From: Populus alba
Lineage: Eukaryota; Streptophyta; Magnoliopsida; Malpighiales; Salicaceae
NCBI RefSeq assembly: GCF_005239225.2
Contig: NC_133284.1
Coordinates: 36,656,758 to 36,720,757 of the forward strand
Length of the DNA stretch: 64,000 nt
Direction: 5' to 3'
Shown here: one piece after another, positions 44,681 through 58,100 of the stretch
Numbering within the stretch: position 1 is the first letter of the stretch
How the letters are laid out: each line of letters begins with the position of its first letter
The notes under the pieces: model-generated
Told to the model about the DNA's origin: nothing
Databases searched by the model: none
Seen by the model: only the letters and a program-made list of their open reading frames with translations
Program-made: the position numbers and the translations under genes

Positions 44681-46017
44681 GTATTAATATTTAACTTATT
44701 TTAATCTAGAACTAAACATAATCTAATGGGATGTTTGTTTTGTGAGAAATGTTTCATTAAAGGAAACATTTTACATGAAAATTGATTTTTATAATGTTTG
44801 GTAAATAATTATGTGAAAAAAAAATATATAGTAGTCCCACAAGGATTGATGATGGGTTATAATGATGAGTTGGTGAAAGCAATGGTGATGATGTGATAGT
44901 AATGACAATGAAGGTGATGTTTTCTAAATATTTTAAGTAAAAAAAATTTAAAATTAATTTTTTATTAAAAAAAAAAAAAAAAAAAAACCTCATTGCCTGG
45001 CTTTCAACAATCCTCTGGTTATCCAAAACTATAAAGAAGCAACGTCTTGCCTATACTGTTTTTTTTTTTTTGTTAATAATAATAAACAACATATCATTTA
45101 TTTTTACTATAAAAAATAAATAAATAAGCCTTATATGTGGGCTGGGCCTATATTGATTGGGCCAAACACTTAAGTGCATGCATTTCAGCTTGTTTTGTTT
45201 TGTTTATATATATATTATGTTTTCCTATCCTTTATAATTTATCCTATGACTAAAAAATAATCCGAAGTTTTTTTTTTATTGCTACCATTAAAATTTCATT
45301 TTTTTTTATGGAATCATTGTCTTTTATATTAGCAAGTGTTTTTTTCTTTCATAACCCTTATGATTTTTTTAAAATTTTATTCGGTCGTCATTTTTTTTTT
45401 TATTAAATACCGTTTGATCTTTTGTTTTTTGTCATGAAATTTTATGGTATTATTTTTTACCATATTAGTCGGCGCTCTGTTTTTGTAGCCCTCCACAAGG
45501 GTTTTGGCTCACCATAAATTTTTTTTTTATGGCAAAGAACAGCCACCTAGTTAATAAATCATTATCTATAAGATTTTTTATAAGTCTTTATGAAACTGAA
45601 AGTATTTTTTAGTAAATAGATTATATTTCCAATTTACAAGTTGATGGTAAAGTCTTTAATGTTAACCAGTTTTTTATTACATATATAAACAAAAAAAAAT
45701 ATTATTTTTCTATAAAATATTTTATCCAAGATAAATGCCCCTCAAATTTGATAAAAATATCTCCGTATGGCGGTGACCTATGGCCTATATGAGACCAAAT
45801 TCGCATACTCGCGACCTAAAGCCTATGAGGATATTTCGTCAAATATCTGAAATCTAAAGGGTTCCAGGTGTCTAACTTTCGGCCTTTAAACTTACCAAAA
45901 TAAAAAATGATAATGATAGTTGCCGTCTTAACTAATCACGTGCTCCAAGTGTGCTATGATCCAAATTAAGCAATTACTGTTTTCATAAACAATTACTTGT
46001 GAATAAGATTCCGTTGA
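44681..46017. other. AT-rich intergenic sequence
   Basis: Mostly homopolymer-rich. 45755-45895 is an unusual GC-richer patch (ggcggtgacctatggcctat, cgcgacctaaagcctatgag) with two loosely similar halves. No gene is recognised. Confidence 0.5.
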
Positions 46018-46140
46018 GTCATGTCTCTAAAACATTTTAAAATTATTTTTAGATTATTTTAATATATTAATGTTAAAAATAAAAAATTATTTTAATATAT
46101 TTTTAAATAAAAAATACTCTTAAAACCCACAAAATCTTAC
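46018..46140 (+). repeat. AT-rich dispersed repeat, copy 4 (partial)
   Basis: Core tagattattttaatatatta followed by atgttaaaaat, then aaatatttttaaataaaaaat-type sequence. It is shorter than the other copies. Confidence 0.5.
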
Positions 46141-46317
46141 AATCGTTAAAGTTGATCAGCACTGCAAGGGTTTACCATGTTGGTTCCTGTGTCATTTAAA
46201 TGTCATCTATGAAGTTGAAAGTTACAATAATAATTTATGTGAATGCGTGCCCGTGAATGCGCATGTTTAGCATTTTTATTTTTAGATTAAAAATGCATTT
46301 AATTTTTAATTATTGAA

Positions 46318-46318
<1 letters not shown>

Positions 46319-46350
<32 letters not shown>
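46319..46350. repeat. (AT)n microsatellite
   Basis: About fifteen AT units. Confidence 0.85.
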
Positions 46351-46351
<1 letters not shown>

Positions 46352-46529
46352 AAAAATATGTTAAAACATAATTAAGTCATATGTCAAACATAACATGCAC
46401 AAAAAAAATTATTACAAGTATAAAATAAATATTATCTGTATTTTGTTGCATCTCATCTCTTACTATTAAACAAATATAGGAGCAAAATTTTCTTTTTTTT
46501 GTCCGCCTTACCGAATTCAACTCAAGTAC

Positions 46530-46735
46530 GGCATATTTGTTTTTATATTTTAAAAATATTTTTAAAAAAATATAATTTTTTTATTTTTTTATTTTAAATT
46601 AATATTTTTTTTATGTTTTTAGATCATTTTAATGCGCTAATTTCAAAAATAATTTTTTAAAAATAACAAATATATTATTTCAAAATATTTTTAAATAAAA
46701 AATATTTTAAAAAATAATCATAACTATACTTTTAA
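46530..46735 (+). repeat. AT-rich dispersed repeat, copy 5
   Basis: Core gatcattttaatgcgctaat followed by ttcaaaaataat, with the same T-rich left and A-rich right arms as copy 2. Confidence 0.6.
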
Positions 46736-47931
46736 ATATAGCATCTCATATCGTACAATCTCATACCATCATTTTCATCCCTGATGTCTTGTCTTTTTAT
46801 TAAACACCGTCAAAATATTATTATTGAGTACATTTTCTTCTCCTTTTATGACAAAGAATAGTAATTGAAGAAATTACAATTATAGAAATTATTGGGTAAT
46901 TAGTAATTTAAAAGTTATAACTAATCAAATGCATTTTTTTCCATCATTATTACATAATTTTTTGTTATGTTTACCTGATATAATTTCATTATTTGTTATC
47001 TAGTTATTTATTTATTTATCGATAACAATATTTTTCAAAATATAGTTTGTTATTTTTAATGACATGATCTCTTTTATAAAAATTTCATGATTTGTTATTC
47101 AACTATAAATACACATATCCGAGCATGTTACACAATCTTTTAAACTTTTATTATATAGTATTTCATTTTTTTATAATAATTCATATGATCTATTGATTTT
47201 TTCATATACTTCATGTATTTACGAAACATAATCAATATAAATAGGTAATTGTATTTTGCTAACAATTATTTCATTCTTATACATAATTTAAAATCAATTT
47301 AATGTGATTAATATCTTGATAGTGCTGTTTTTATATAGTTTGCTATCTTCAATTAATGTTCTATCTTCAACTTGATCATAGAAATAGTAGGCTTTAGTTA
47401 TTAAATTCGAACAAGATTAATTAATTACATTGAAAATCTGATGATTCATCAATCCAATTAATTAATTTTGTTTTATGAAGACCTGAAATGCAAAACCCAT
47501 TTGAAACCAATAAAGGTATTCCTTTTCAAAAAAATTTACTTGTGCTAATTTTGAAGAACATATTTTTTTATATTTTCCACAATTTTCTTTCACAAGTTTT
47601 TCATTTTTTATAAATGAAAAGGAAAACTAAATGATGAATAATAAATATTCTTCTTTTATATACAAGAAGTTTTATCAATATATAAGATTAAAATTATGTT
47701 CTTTTATATTTTCATATTTGGTTAATAGATATATTTTTAATATTAAGGATAAAAATACTTTTTATTTGAGTTAATAAGTACTTTTCATAAAAAGAAATAT
47801 TTAATTATTATATTATCACAAATATAAAAAAAATAAGATAACTACTATTTTGATTTTTCATGAAAAATAGGTATAATCTTAATATCTATTTTTTTTCAAT
47901 GAAAAGTCTCTTTATTATTGGTAATAATATG
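46736..47931. other. AT-rich intergenic sequence
   Basis: No feature is recognised. Composition is extreme (long AT tracts) and no frame carries a domain. Confidence 0.55.
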
Positions 47932-48285
47932 TAGGGGTGATCATTTTCGGTTCGATTTGGTTTTTATAAAAAACAAGTAACCAAACCAAATTTTTTTAAA
48001 AAAAAAAACCGAAACCAGTTCAAACCGACCGGTTTCGGTTCAGTTTGATTTTTTAGGACAAAAAATCAGTTCAAACCAGTTTGGCTCGGTTTTTTAGTTT
48101 GACTCGGTTTTTTTCTAGTTTTTTAGGTTTGAATTTGGTTCGATTTTTTTCGTTTCAGGCTTACAAAACCGAAACTGAATCTATTAGTTTTTTAATCAAT
48201 TTTTTTCATAATTTTTTATTTTTTATTTATTTTTTATATAATTTTATCTGTGTAATTAATTTTTTAGTTTTTTTATCCACCCCTA
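47932..48285 (+). mobile_element. Complete hAT-type MITE
   Basis: 354 bp. Termini are TAGGGGTG and CACCCCTA, exact inverted repeats. The 8-bp target repeat ataatatg is perfect (47924-47931 and 48286-48293). The interior alternates gttcggtttggttt-like phrases with their complements (aaccaaaccaaat, aaaccgaaacc), giving a strong internal fold. An 8-bp repeat with TAGGGGTG ends is characteristic of hAT non-autonomous elements. It has no coding capacity; the 102-codon frame starting at 48081 is element sequence. Confidence 0.93.
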
Positions 48286-48293
48286 ATAATATG

Positions 48294-48749
48294 ACCATAA
48301 TCGCCTCCTCTACTCTTATCTTTAACATTACCATTATTGTCAGTAACATTTCATTTCTCTTGTCTCTCATCACCACCGCTCAATTATAACTATTAATGAA
48401 AAATAATTATTTTACTTCCATAGAAAAATATTTTTTCTTAGTACATTAAACTAATCGTTTTTCAAGAGAATTTTTTTTTTATTAAATAAAATTGTAGGTA
48501 AATATTTGTTTGCAAAAACAAACACACCTCTAGTTAGTGTTAAAAAATAGTTTAATTCTTATGAATTTCAACCAACATGGTCTATTTTTTAATTAATTTC
48601 AATCAATGTTATTAATTATATTTGGATTTTTTTATTTATTAGTTTTTTAGATAAAATGTCTTTCATTTATTTATTTCTACTATAATATTTACAGCATGTA
48701 GCCAATACTTCGGTCTCATGTAAATAACTCCCGGGTATTTACTTAAAGT
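48294..48749. other. AT-rich intergenic sequence
   Basis: Nothing is recognised. Confidence 0.5.
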
Positions 48750-48925
48750 CACATGCTTTTATATTCTATTTTTTTAAAAAAAAATAATTAATTTTTTTTG
48801 TTTTGAATTAATATATTTTTTAAAATTTTCAAATCATTTGATACACTAATATAAAAAATAAATTTTTTAAAATATTATTATAAATATATTTTCAAATAAA
48901 AAACAACCACAACCATATTATAAAA
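48750..48925 (+). repeat. AT-rich dispersed repeat, copy 6
   Basis: Core aatcatttgatacactaata followed by taaaaaataaa, then the caaataaaaaacaaccacaac end typical of the family. It lies about 340 bp before the MADS-box start codon and so borders its promoter. Confidence 0.55.
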
Positions 48926-49086
48926 CACCACCCCGTTAATAAAATATACGCACCACAGATACCATTATCAACAGCCATAGCTTTTAAAGGAAAAACCGCA
49001 TTACAAAGGACAAAAGTAGAATTAGCCATTTTAAGTAGTGAACAAGCCCAAAAACAAATACGGAAATTGAAGCAATCATATGCGTC

Positions 49087-49092
49087 CACGTG
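49087..49092 (+). promoter_or_regulatory. G-box (CACGTG) upstream of the MADS-box gene
   Basis: CACGTG in cgtccacgtgcca, 171 bp before the ATG. It is a recognised bHLH/bZIP binding core in plants. Whether it acts here is unknown. Confidence 0.5.
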
Positions 49093-49262
49093 CCAGTCAT
49101 TTATACCTGGAATCACCAACTCACCCAACTCGACCCTCACTGTTTCTGCTCAAATCTATAAGAATCCCCAATCGTCTCTCCATTTTCTCTCTGACTTAGC
49201 TACACTGCTTCATTTTCTTCTTGTGAAACAGAACGCAGAGATCACTCCTTGGTGGATCGGTC

Positions 49263-52200
49263 ATGGTGAGAGGGAAGGTGCAGTTACAACGAATCGAAGA
49301 CAAAAGCAGCCGTCAAGTGTGTTTCTCAAAGAGAAAAAGAGGTTTATTAAAGAAAGCTAAAGAACTATCGGTTCTGTGTGATGTTGAGATGGCGGTCATC
49401 ATCTTCTCCTCCACTGGCAAGCTCTTCGAGTTTTGCAGTGGCAACAGGCACGTCCTTAATTCTGTCTCTTTATACTTTCCATTTTAAGCTTGCCTAAAAT
49501 TTTATTTTTTCTTCGTTTTTTATTTGATCGTGGTCATATGGAAGATATTTTTGCTAGAGATATGCTTTGAATTTCATGATATTATATATTTGCTTGGCTT
49601 TTGGAAACACATACACTGAGAGACAAAAACCCTTTTCAAATCATCTAACTGTCACTGTAGAGGGAGCGAGATTCACTTGGTATATCCTTGTTCATTGGAA
49701 AAATCAACAGGATCTCCTACTAGAGAAGTTTGTCCACTTATGTGGGCCTTTGTCACTTTCCTGACTTTGATATGCATACCACCAGTTTTGCCATGATTTG
49801 CATATGCTCGTGCTGTTGTGCTGTGTTGTGTGTGTTGGGATCAGCTACGTCTAGGCCTAGGTATATTATTTATTATTTGATTTCAGGAATTACTGTCTAG
49901 AAGGAGACAAGATAGGTTACGAGGATGATATGGATTATAAATGCAAGATCCATGTTAGCTGAGGATGGGACGATGGGTAGCAAATTACACGATGGAATTC
50001 TGATTTAGCAACCAACCTCGTATTTTCTGTGTGTTTCCCTAAATTGAAGGATATTATGTTTTGTATAAAAAGTTTGAGAAACATAAATGAATATATAAAT
50101 ATAAATCTGTTTTTATAGTGAAGAATTCTTGTTATCTCAAAATAGAAATGATTATTTGTTATGTTTTAACTCTTCTATTCCAAGAAAATAATGCAATGCT
50201 AACTAAAGGAACATAAATAGATGAAAAATTAGTGTCGCATAAATAATTTTTCCAATAGTTAAACCGCTCAAACAATCCCCCTCATATATTCGATATCCAA
50301 ATTCACCACACTGAAGTTTTTCTCGCTATATAAAACAACCCCAAAACAAAAAAAATTTAGAAAGTTCATCGGTTTCAGTAAAACCTCCTAGAACACCACA
50401 ATGTCTAGAATTAAGCAAAATTATTGCGCAAGGATTTAGGAATGCAAATTTCCTCTCTTGCATAACCTCGCTTAGAAGAACGTAATTGGTCGAAAGTAAC
50501 TTGCTTGACTTTTTACAACACCGCAATGGTGCTCGGTGCAGCTCACGAGCACTTGACACTTGGTGCAGGACTCTTTTAATAAGAAAGTGAAGTTCACTTT
50601 CATAATTAGTTTAAGTTTTTGGTGGGCGCACGCACACACATAAATTAAACATTGATCGTATCATACTTAATTGTGACGAGGAGATAACACTTTAATGATT
50701 GGTTGAAGCGAGGTGTAAGGTTAGCCAATCCATTTGTTAGGGAGGACCGGGTTATTAATAACTCACCTAAAGGAGGTTTGTATTCTATTATGTATTAAAA
50801 TCTCATTTTAATTCAGGGCTTTAAGGCCGATTTAGACACAAAAAAGAAGAAGTTATGTTTACTTGAATGTTTGATTGTTTTTAACTCATAAAACTTAAAA
50901 TTATATTTGGATTTTAAAAAAAATTAAAAGTTTAAACACCAGGAGTTTTTTTAACAATATCCCTCATATATCCTCGAATGTTCTAATCATATCTCTTATA
51001 TATATATATATATAAGTTTAACTAAAATTAAATTTATATATAATTCCTTATTATTTTTGGCTGCATTGCTATATATCTGATCCGACTATATTCATTTTCA
51101 ACACATATCTATTATATATATAAGGGTTTTTTTGAAGCATTCATGTTTCTTAACTTCTTATTGATTGAAATTGTATTATTGCTATTTTAATGTAGACTTA
51201 TATTTGAAAATTGAAATGCTTCCTAATTGAAAACTATTTGAAAAACTAATAAATGAATCAAAATTCATTTCATCCAAAAATTATTCTATAAAACTTATGA
51301 CTAAGCATAATCACATTATTTAAAGCGAGCCATACTCATAATTCAATATACCTGAATTATATTGTTCAATTCCCTAAGAGTTTGGAAGAGTTTTTGTTTT
51401 TCTGAATGCAAAATCCTTCAGTAGTAACTTTTAAAAACACCTATTCTCTTCTTCCCACTTTTTCCTCTTAGTTTTTACACTTGTAAATTTTTTAGTAGAA
51501 TCTACTCGGAAATTGCTGATGTATACATAAAATGGACATATGACACTAAAATGTGGGGCCTTTGTGTTAGACAACTCATTCACATCCTAATTCCGGAAAT
51601 TACACAGAAACAATGAACAAATCAACGTTTGTGCTTATTAATATTTTATTTATTAGAATCTGATACTAGAGCGAAGTACTCACGAGTCTGAATCATCTAG
51701 GATAGTGCACAGTCGTGCGTTGATTGGTTGCTTTATGATGCTTCAAGTGGTTGCGACTCAATATAACGCCACAACGCCTCATGGGCACTTGGTGTAGTAG
51801 ATAGTGAAGTAGCCATTTAGGCTCCTAGCCTCTTGCCCCTTCGTTTGAAGTTGTACCTTCACCGACGACTTAACAAGTTCTTGCTGTAAATATCAAGCTT
51901 TTGATTCCAAAATTTGGTTGGTCGATGCTTGAACTTGCTCTGGTGATAGCAGTAATGGGCGGTGACCTACTGATAATTTGCAAAAATGATGTCTACATAG
52001 ATTGCAAAACTTTTTAAAAGGCTTTAGAAGCATTGCAAAACTTTTATTTATAACAAACTCCTGAAACTATGCTCTTGAAATCAAAGCTTCCATTTCAATG
52101 AACAATACATTCTTCTAAAATAAAATCCTACTACAAATAAAGCAAGTTTACTATGCGTGTATTTGATATTATAATAGTTTTTTTTTATTATAACTTAACC

Positions 52201-55118
52201 TGAAAAAAAAATTAATTAAAAAAACCGCATAATATAGTTTTTTTCAAACCATAATTTTTACAATATTTATGATTAAAAATATATATTTAAGTAATGAAAA
52301 CTAAAATAACTTTTGAAACCGTGGGTCATTCTATAAACATTTCATACTCTAACTTGATAGGATCTTATAGTCTAAAATCAGTGACTAGAGTCAATGATGT
52401 TAACGGTTTGTAGTTATGGAATAGGAGAGTATTACTACCATGAACTGAATTGACCTCCATTGAGGCTGCTCTGATCTCCTCTGTATATTCTTTAATTAAT
52501 CAAGTAGGTTATGTTAACTAGCACTAAAGCGAATTACTTCAATATAATTTAAATTATTGCTAAAATTTGTCTTTGTTTAATTCTAAGAAGTAAAATTTTA
52601 TGAATATCGAATTCTCATGATGGTATGAAAACATTACATGATCGTGAATTACTATTATCCTAAATTCAGCGGTAGTGTTTGGTATCATTATGATTTATTT
52701 TTTTCAAAACAAGTTTTGGTGAACTGCTATATTTATTATTTCTTATGAATGATTTTATAAACCGAATCAAATATTTAAAAATGGCTTTTAGTGCTCTGTT
52801 TTCTATTAATAGATTGTAAATGTCACACTACCACCATGAAAATCAACACAACGCCACCGCACTATCACAGCAACCACCACTATCCCATCACCATCGTTCC
52901 CCCAAACACTTCCAAAACACTGTTATCACCATTAATGTTATCCTAGTTACAATTTTGGATCATTGCTCTGAATCGAATGTTCACCGATTCAACCATCAGG
53001 TTGTTTTTTATTCAATGTTGTGAATTTTATCAGTTTTAAAAATGATCTGATTCAGGTCACTATCACCAGTTATTTAGTTTAGCTAGTCAGATAAATCCAA
53101 TTTTGATAACACTAACTACCAGAGCTATAGCATGCACTTTAACTTTATTGAAAACGAAATCACACAACCATAACCAAACCAATCAATTTGTTTTGCTATA
53201 GCCATCAAAATCATTATCAGCACCATCACTTATACCATCATGATATGTCGTTGTCACCACAACCATACCATTATCATAACATGCATTTTAATTATTTTTT
53301 TCTTAAAAATTTTTCCACAATGTTTGTTTCTAAGAAAAAAAGCAATTTTTTTTAAAAAAGCTAAAAATAAAAGAGAATGAACCATTTTTCTTATATGTAT
53401 ATGTACAAATTCATTAAAGGAAGGCTTTTATAGAAAATCTTAAATTACACTTCAAATCTCATTTATAAATGAGAATTAAAAAAAAAAAAAAAAAAAGAGT
53501 AAGCAGGTCACTAACTATTAGTATGACAAAAGTGCTTCTTAAGTTGTATTATATGAGTGATTATTAAGAGCACAAAAAGAATATAGAAGGAAGTTTAAGC
53601 TTTTTGGTGGAGGTGAATGTAGAGGTTTAATATCAAAATTCAAGGAAAAAAGAGAACAAACATATTAACATGTAGAAGTAGAGATTAAGGTCATGTTTGT
53701 GTATGCAGTAATATTGCGATTGAAACTTTGATTGTAATGAAAAAAATACTATTTTTATGTGGTATCCCAAAAACAAAGAAACTTACACATAAATAGAGCA
53801 AGTCATTTTTAAATTCGTGTAACTTACTAGTAAATTTGATTTTTTATTGAGTTAAGTTGGGATTTAAAAAAAAATAAGTTTGTTTTATGATTTTGACTCA
53901 AAAAATTTGTTAGACTTCGACAGGTATCCTGAAAATAAGAAAAGAAGTATCACTAACTCTTTTTATCTAGTATTTTCATGGGAATATAATAAATAATGCT
54001 GATACATATAATAGAAAATATATATTTTCTAGATTTTATATTTTATTTTATCTTACTCTTATACTAAAATAAAAGATGCCTTTAAATATTTTAATGTTGC
54101 ATAATAAAATTGTTTTTGAATTAATTCAAAGCCCAGAAAAGACCGTTGAGCGCCTCGTGCCTATGTCATAATAGATTGGAATGCTTGCTAGATCATAATT
54201 GCTCTAGTGAATAACTAATGAAACTAGATGGAACAAAACTATAAATAACACAAGGCACTTGTTTTCTCGATTTTCTACTGGTTTAAGTCCTTCCAAAAAC
54301 AAAATATAGAGAAGTTAAGTTATGAGTTTATTGAATTGTTATTTAGGATTTAAAAGCATGTTTGACTTTGCTGCCAATTCATGAACGTAGGTTACAAATT
54401 AGGAGAAAGTAAAAAAATGGTTCTCTATAAGAGAGGGGGATTAAGTAATGGTATTTTTTCAGAGGTTGGAAATTAGAGTTCTCTGTAAGTAAAGGGATTG
54501 AAGACGTAGGAAAGAAGATTTCCCAACAGAGCAGCAGCCAGTCGAAGTCATGGTTTTTGAGTAGGCCCAAGGCTTTATTCAACCTAGGCTCAAAGTTGTC
54601 GCCGAAATGGTGAATTGACCTAGTCTACTATGTGTAGTCCATCTCTGTTGAAAACCTAACTTGTGATTGGGTCCTCCACTGACCATGGGGTTCAGGATTG
54701 ACAGAAGCTCCAATATCTAATTTACTAACTTCGTATGAACATGTCAAATTAGGTTTGAAAAGGAATCCAATAGGAGAGGGATGTAAGAAGACAGCAATGA
54801 GATTTTCATTAGTGACATAACAGTATGGAGAGAAAAATAGTACTATATCCGTCCCCATAGTGATTGTCTAACTTTTTTATTTTCGCTTGTCAAAATATCA
54901 AGTCATATATTTTCGTATAATATCTCTAATCTTGTAAGAGACCTGCGATTAAAATAAGGGTATTTTAAAGAATTGCGAATAAAGAACAATGATATAACAT
55001 ATCAGTTAATGACTTTTATCTCTCTAGAACCGACGGAAAGAATAATAAATTACACTAAACATGAAACAAACAAAATTGGAACAAAATAGTTCAAGTTCAG
55101 GTTTATAGAAAACCCTTA

Positions 55119-55162
<44 letters not shown>

Positions 55163-58100
55163 GAAACTGATCAAAAGATATTCTCTAGATTATAATTATA
55201 TAGCTTCTTTAGACTAAGTATCTTGCTTTTTGGTTACCTAGTAAAAAAATGCAACTTGGTTAAAAAGTGATGGCAACTGCTCAGCCACTTGGAATTTGTT
55301 TCTCTCTACGTGTGTTTTTTGGACGGCGTTTGAAACACACAAAAACACATAAACAAACGAGCAAATTAAATTTGCGTTCCACAAAAGGTTTATAGTTAGC
55401 TATTGTTGGAGAATTAGGAATTTTAGAAGTGAATTTGAGTTGGGGTTTGATTCATGAAAATTAGGATTGATTAGGTCTTATGTTTAGGGTGGAGTTCAGA
55501 TTTTTTTTATTTTCTGAAGTAATCCCGAGCTTTTTTGTAGCAAAAAGAAGTATTAAGAGAGGAGCAAGTAGAAGAAAGTGCTTTAGAGAAAATAGAAGAG
55601 GAAGAAATAAGAACTCCTCGAAACTTGTATTCCCCATTAGCCTTGCTAAGGAAAATCACTTGCCAAGTGCATCTGCTACAAACACTAAACTCTCTTCTTT
55701 TATACTTCAATGATGAATTCATCAGCATAAGAACTTCACATGACATAGGGCTTGTTAAGCTTCTTCTAGAGTTCAGATTCTGCCATACTTGATTATTCCA
55801 AATTAACCAGATAGTTCATCATTGAAAAAGTTGTGTGTGCTTATTAACTGGCACTACAAATCTAGCTTGAAATTCATCACACTACATTGTTAATAGTTTA
55901 TTGAAAATCAACTAGCATAGTAAGAGGCGATTCAATCATTAAGGCTTTAATCTCTCCAAAGGCTTTCTGAGCTGAATATTTATTCAAGCATGTAGTAATA
56001 GAAACTCATAATGAAAATTTCTTGGTACAGAGACTTCTTTTTAGAAACAATAGGTATGCTATCTCAGAAACAAGCATGGCACAGAGATGTATTTGATGGT
56101 GATTTTGTTTGATTGCAAAGCTATCTACACCCATGTTCAAACCAAAATACTCATAGTCACAAATACTCGATTCTCTCTGTTTTTTCTATCTTTTTTCTCG
56201 CAATTCTTCTCATTTTAACAACATATTCTCAAAACATATAGTGCATTCAAATTACCTACTATAATTCCAAAATAATCGAAAGAAAAGAAATGAGAACAGC
56301 AGAGAAGCATTCTCATTATGTTCCTTTTTCCTTCAATCTTGTTTTTTCCTTTTCTATATTTCTAAATCGAATAATATTATCAATAGAAATACAATAGTTA
56401 CATACTGTTGATAAAAGCGTAGTTAAGTATTGCAATACAGAAAAAAAAAAAAAAAAAAAAAGGAAAAGAACCCATTTGAACTCACTTCGGCCATAAATAA
56501 TAAAAGCATAGTTACCTATTGCAAAGTTTCTGTGGAGAACCTAAGCTATCATGTATAGTTGGAGAAAATTCATATAGTTTCATCTCAGTAATAGCTGTTA
56601 CCTTTTGATGTTAGAATAAATATAATAAACTCCAAGAGTAAAGGCCAAAAAGCTTAATTTTTGCTTGGCATATTGTTCTTCCTAATGATCTTACTTGACA
56701 GGTAAATCCTAACAAGATAACTGAGTGTCATAAATCTATCTTCTAACTTTTGACTATCATGATTATTATTGCACCCTAATACTACTTTCATGATTTTCAT
56801 CGTGATAAATCCTCAAGTCACACTAGCAAAAATCAAAATCATGTCCAGCATCGCATACTTTCAATGTTTCATGCCTTCATTTTGTCCAAAACCCTTGGAA
56901 CTGATAATATATCCTCTATTTAAGATCAGTCATGCCTCTTGATTAAAAAGCAAAGAATGTTAAGCATGTTTCCCACTACTGTATGACAGCAGGAGGCTAG
57001 AAACTGTCTCCCCCTGAAACTACATATGACATGGGCATTAATGTTCGATGATACAAGGCCTTCCGTAGAAGAGTTGGTTATTATTGACCTTTCATGTTGG
57101 CTAGCAGTCTAAATGAAAGCCTTAGCCTTAGAATGCTATCAAGATACAAAAAGACAATAAGTAAATACAATCCGCATAAATGAAAAATGACCACCACAAC
57201 ACACACTAACAAGGGCTCATAGAAGTGAACCTTACAACCATTATCCACTGTAAATTTTAGAAGATGGAAGAAATAGGAAAATACCTGTCATATGGATTGT
57301 CAGAGATTTTTATGCTGGCTAAACTTCACTTGTAGCTTCAATTCTGGACCATAGCAAAACAGATCCAAGTAAATTAGCAAAACTACCTCCTAGTTAATTG
57401 TTCACATGTAAATATTTTAAAAACAAATATATTTGCAAATTGAAATGAATTACCGAGTTGCAATTTTGATTGTTCATCTACTTTCATTGTTCTAGAATTA
57501 TATAAAAGAATTTCACGGAAATTGAAGCAAGTACTTTATATAGCATCCATGAGTGGTTACAATATGATGCAGTTTTTGGAGTATTCATTATTATACTTAC
57601 GTTTTATTGATTCTCTGTTGGTATTTGCTTCACAATACTTGTAGGTTCCTTGCTTGCTTATCAGTTGTACTATGTTCCTTTATGCCCAGTTTGAGGATTT
57701 CTGAGTTGCGCAATGTTCCTTTGTGTACAGTTTGAGAAATATCCTTGAGCGCTATGACACACATAAAACTAAAAGTCAAGAAATAGCAATCTGCAAGAAC
57801 GTTGATAAAACCAAGGTTAGTCGATTATTCATCATTTTGCCAAAACTTGTTATTGCATTCAATATTTGAGCATAGCACTAGAAATCTCTAAATTTCCAAA
57901 AGATACAGCTTTTCGATTATTCCATTTTATTATATTTTGGGCAAAAATGCGTGAGATCAAACTCCGGAGGAAAGAGCCACTTAAAAACTACTTCAACTCT
58001 GTTTTCGAAACCTAATAGTAAAAGGGAACTTTTTGAGAGGGAGAGAGATTTTGTGAAATCCTTATAGGCAACCACCCAGAATATGGCACAGCTTTTGCTG

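Noticed and set aside
48081..48389. 102-codon frame starting MARFFSLTRFF
   Set aside because: It lies mostly inside the hAT MITE and is T-rich low complexity.
49887..49960. Alternative exon after tgatttcag in MADS intron 1
   Set aside because: The sequence after it does not encode the MIKC I region and joins to exon 1 with an early stop. The exon at 57731 gives the conserved reading.
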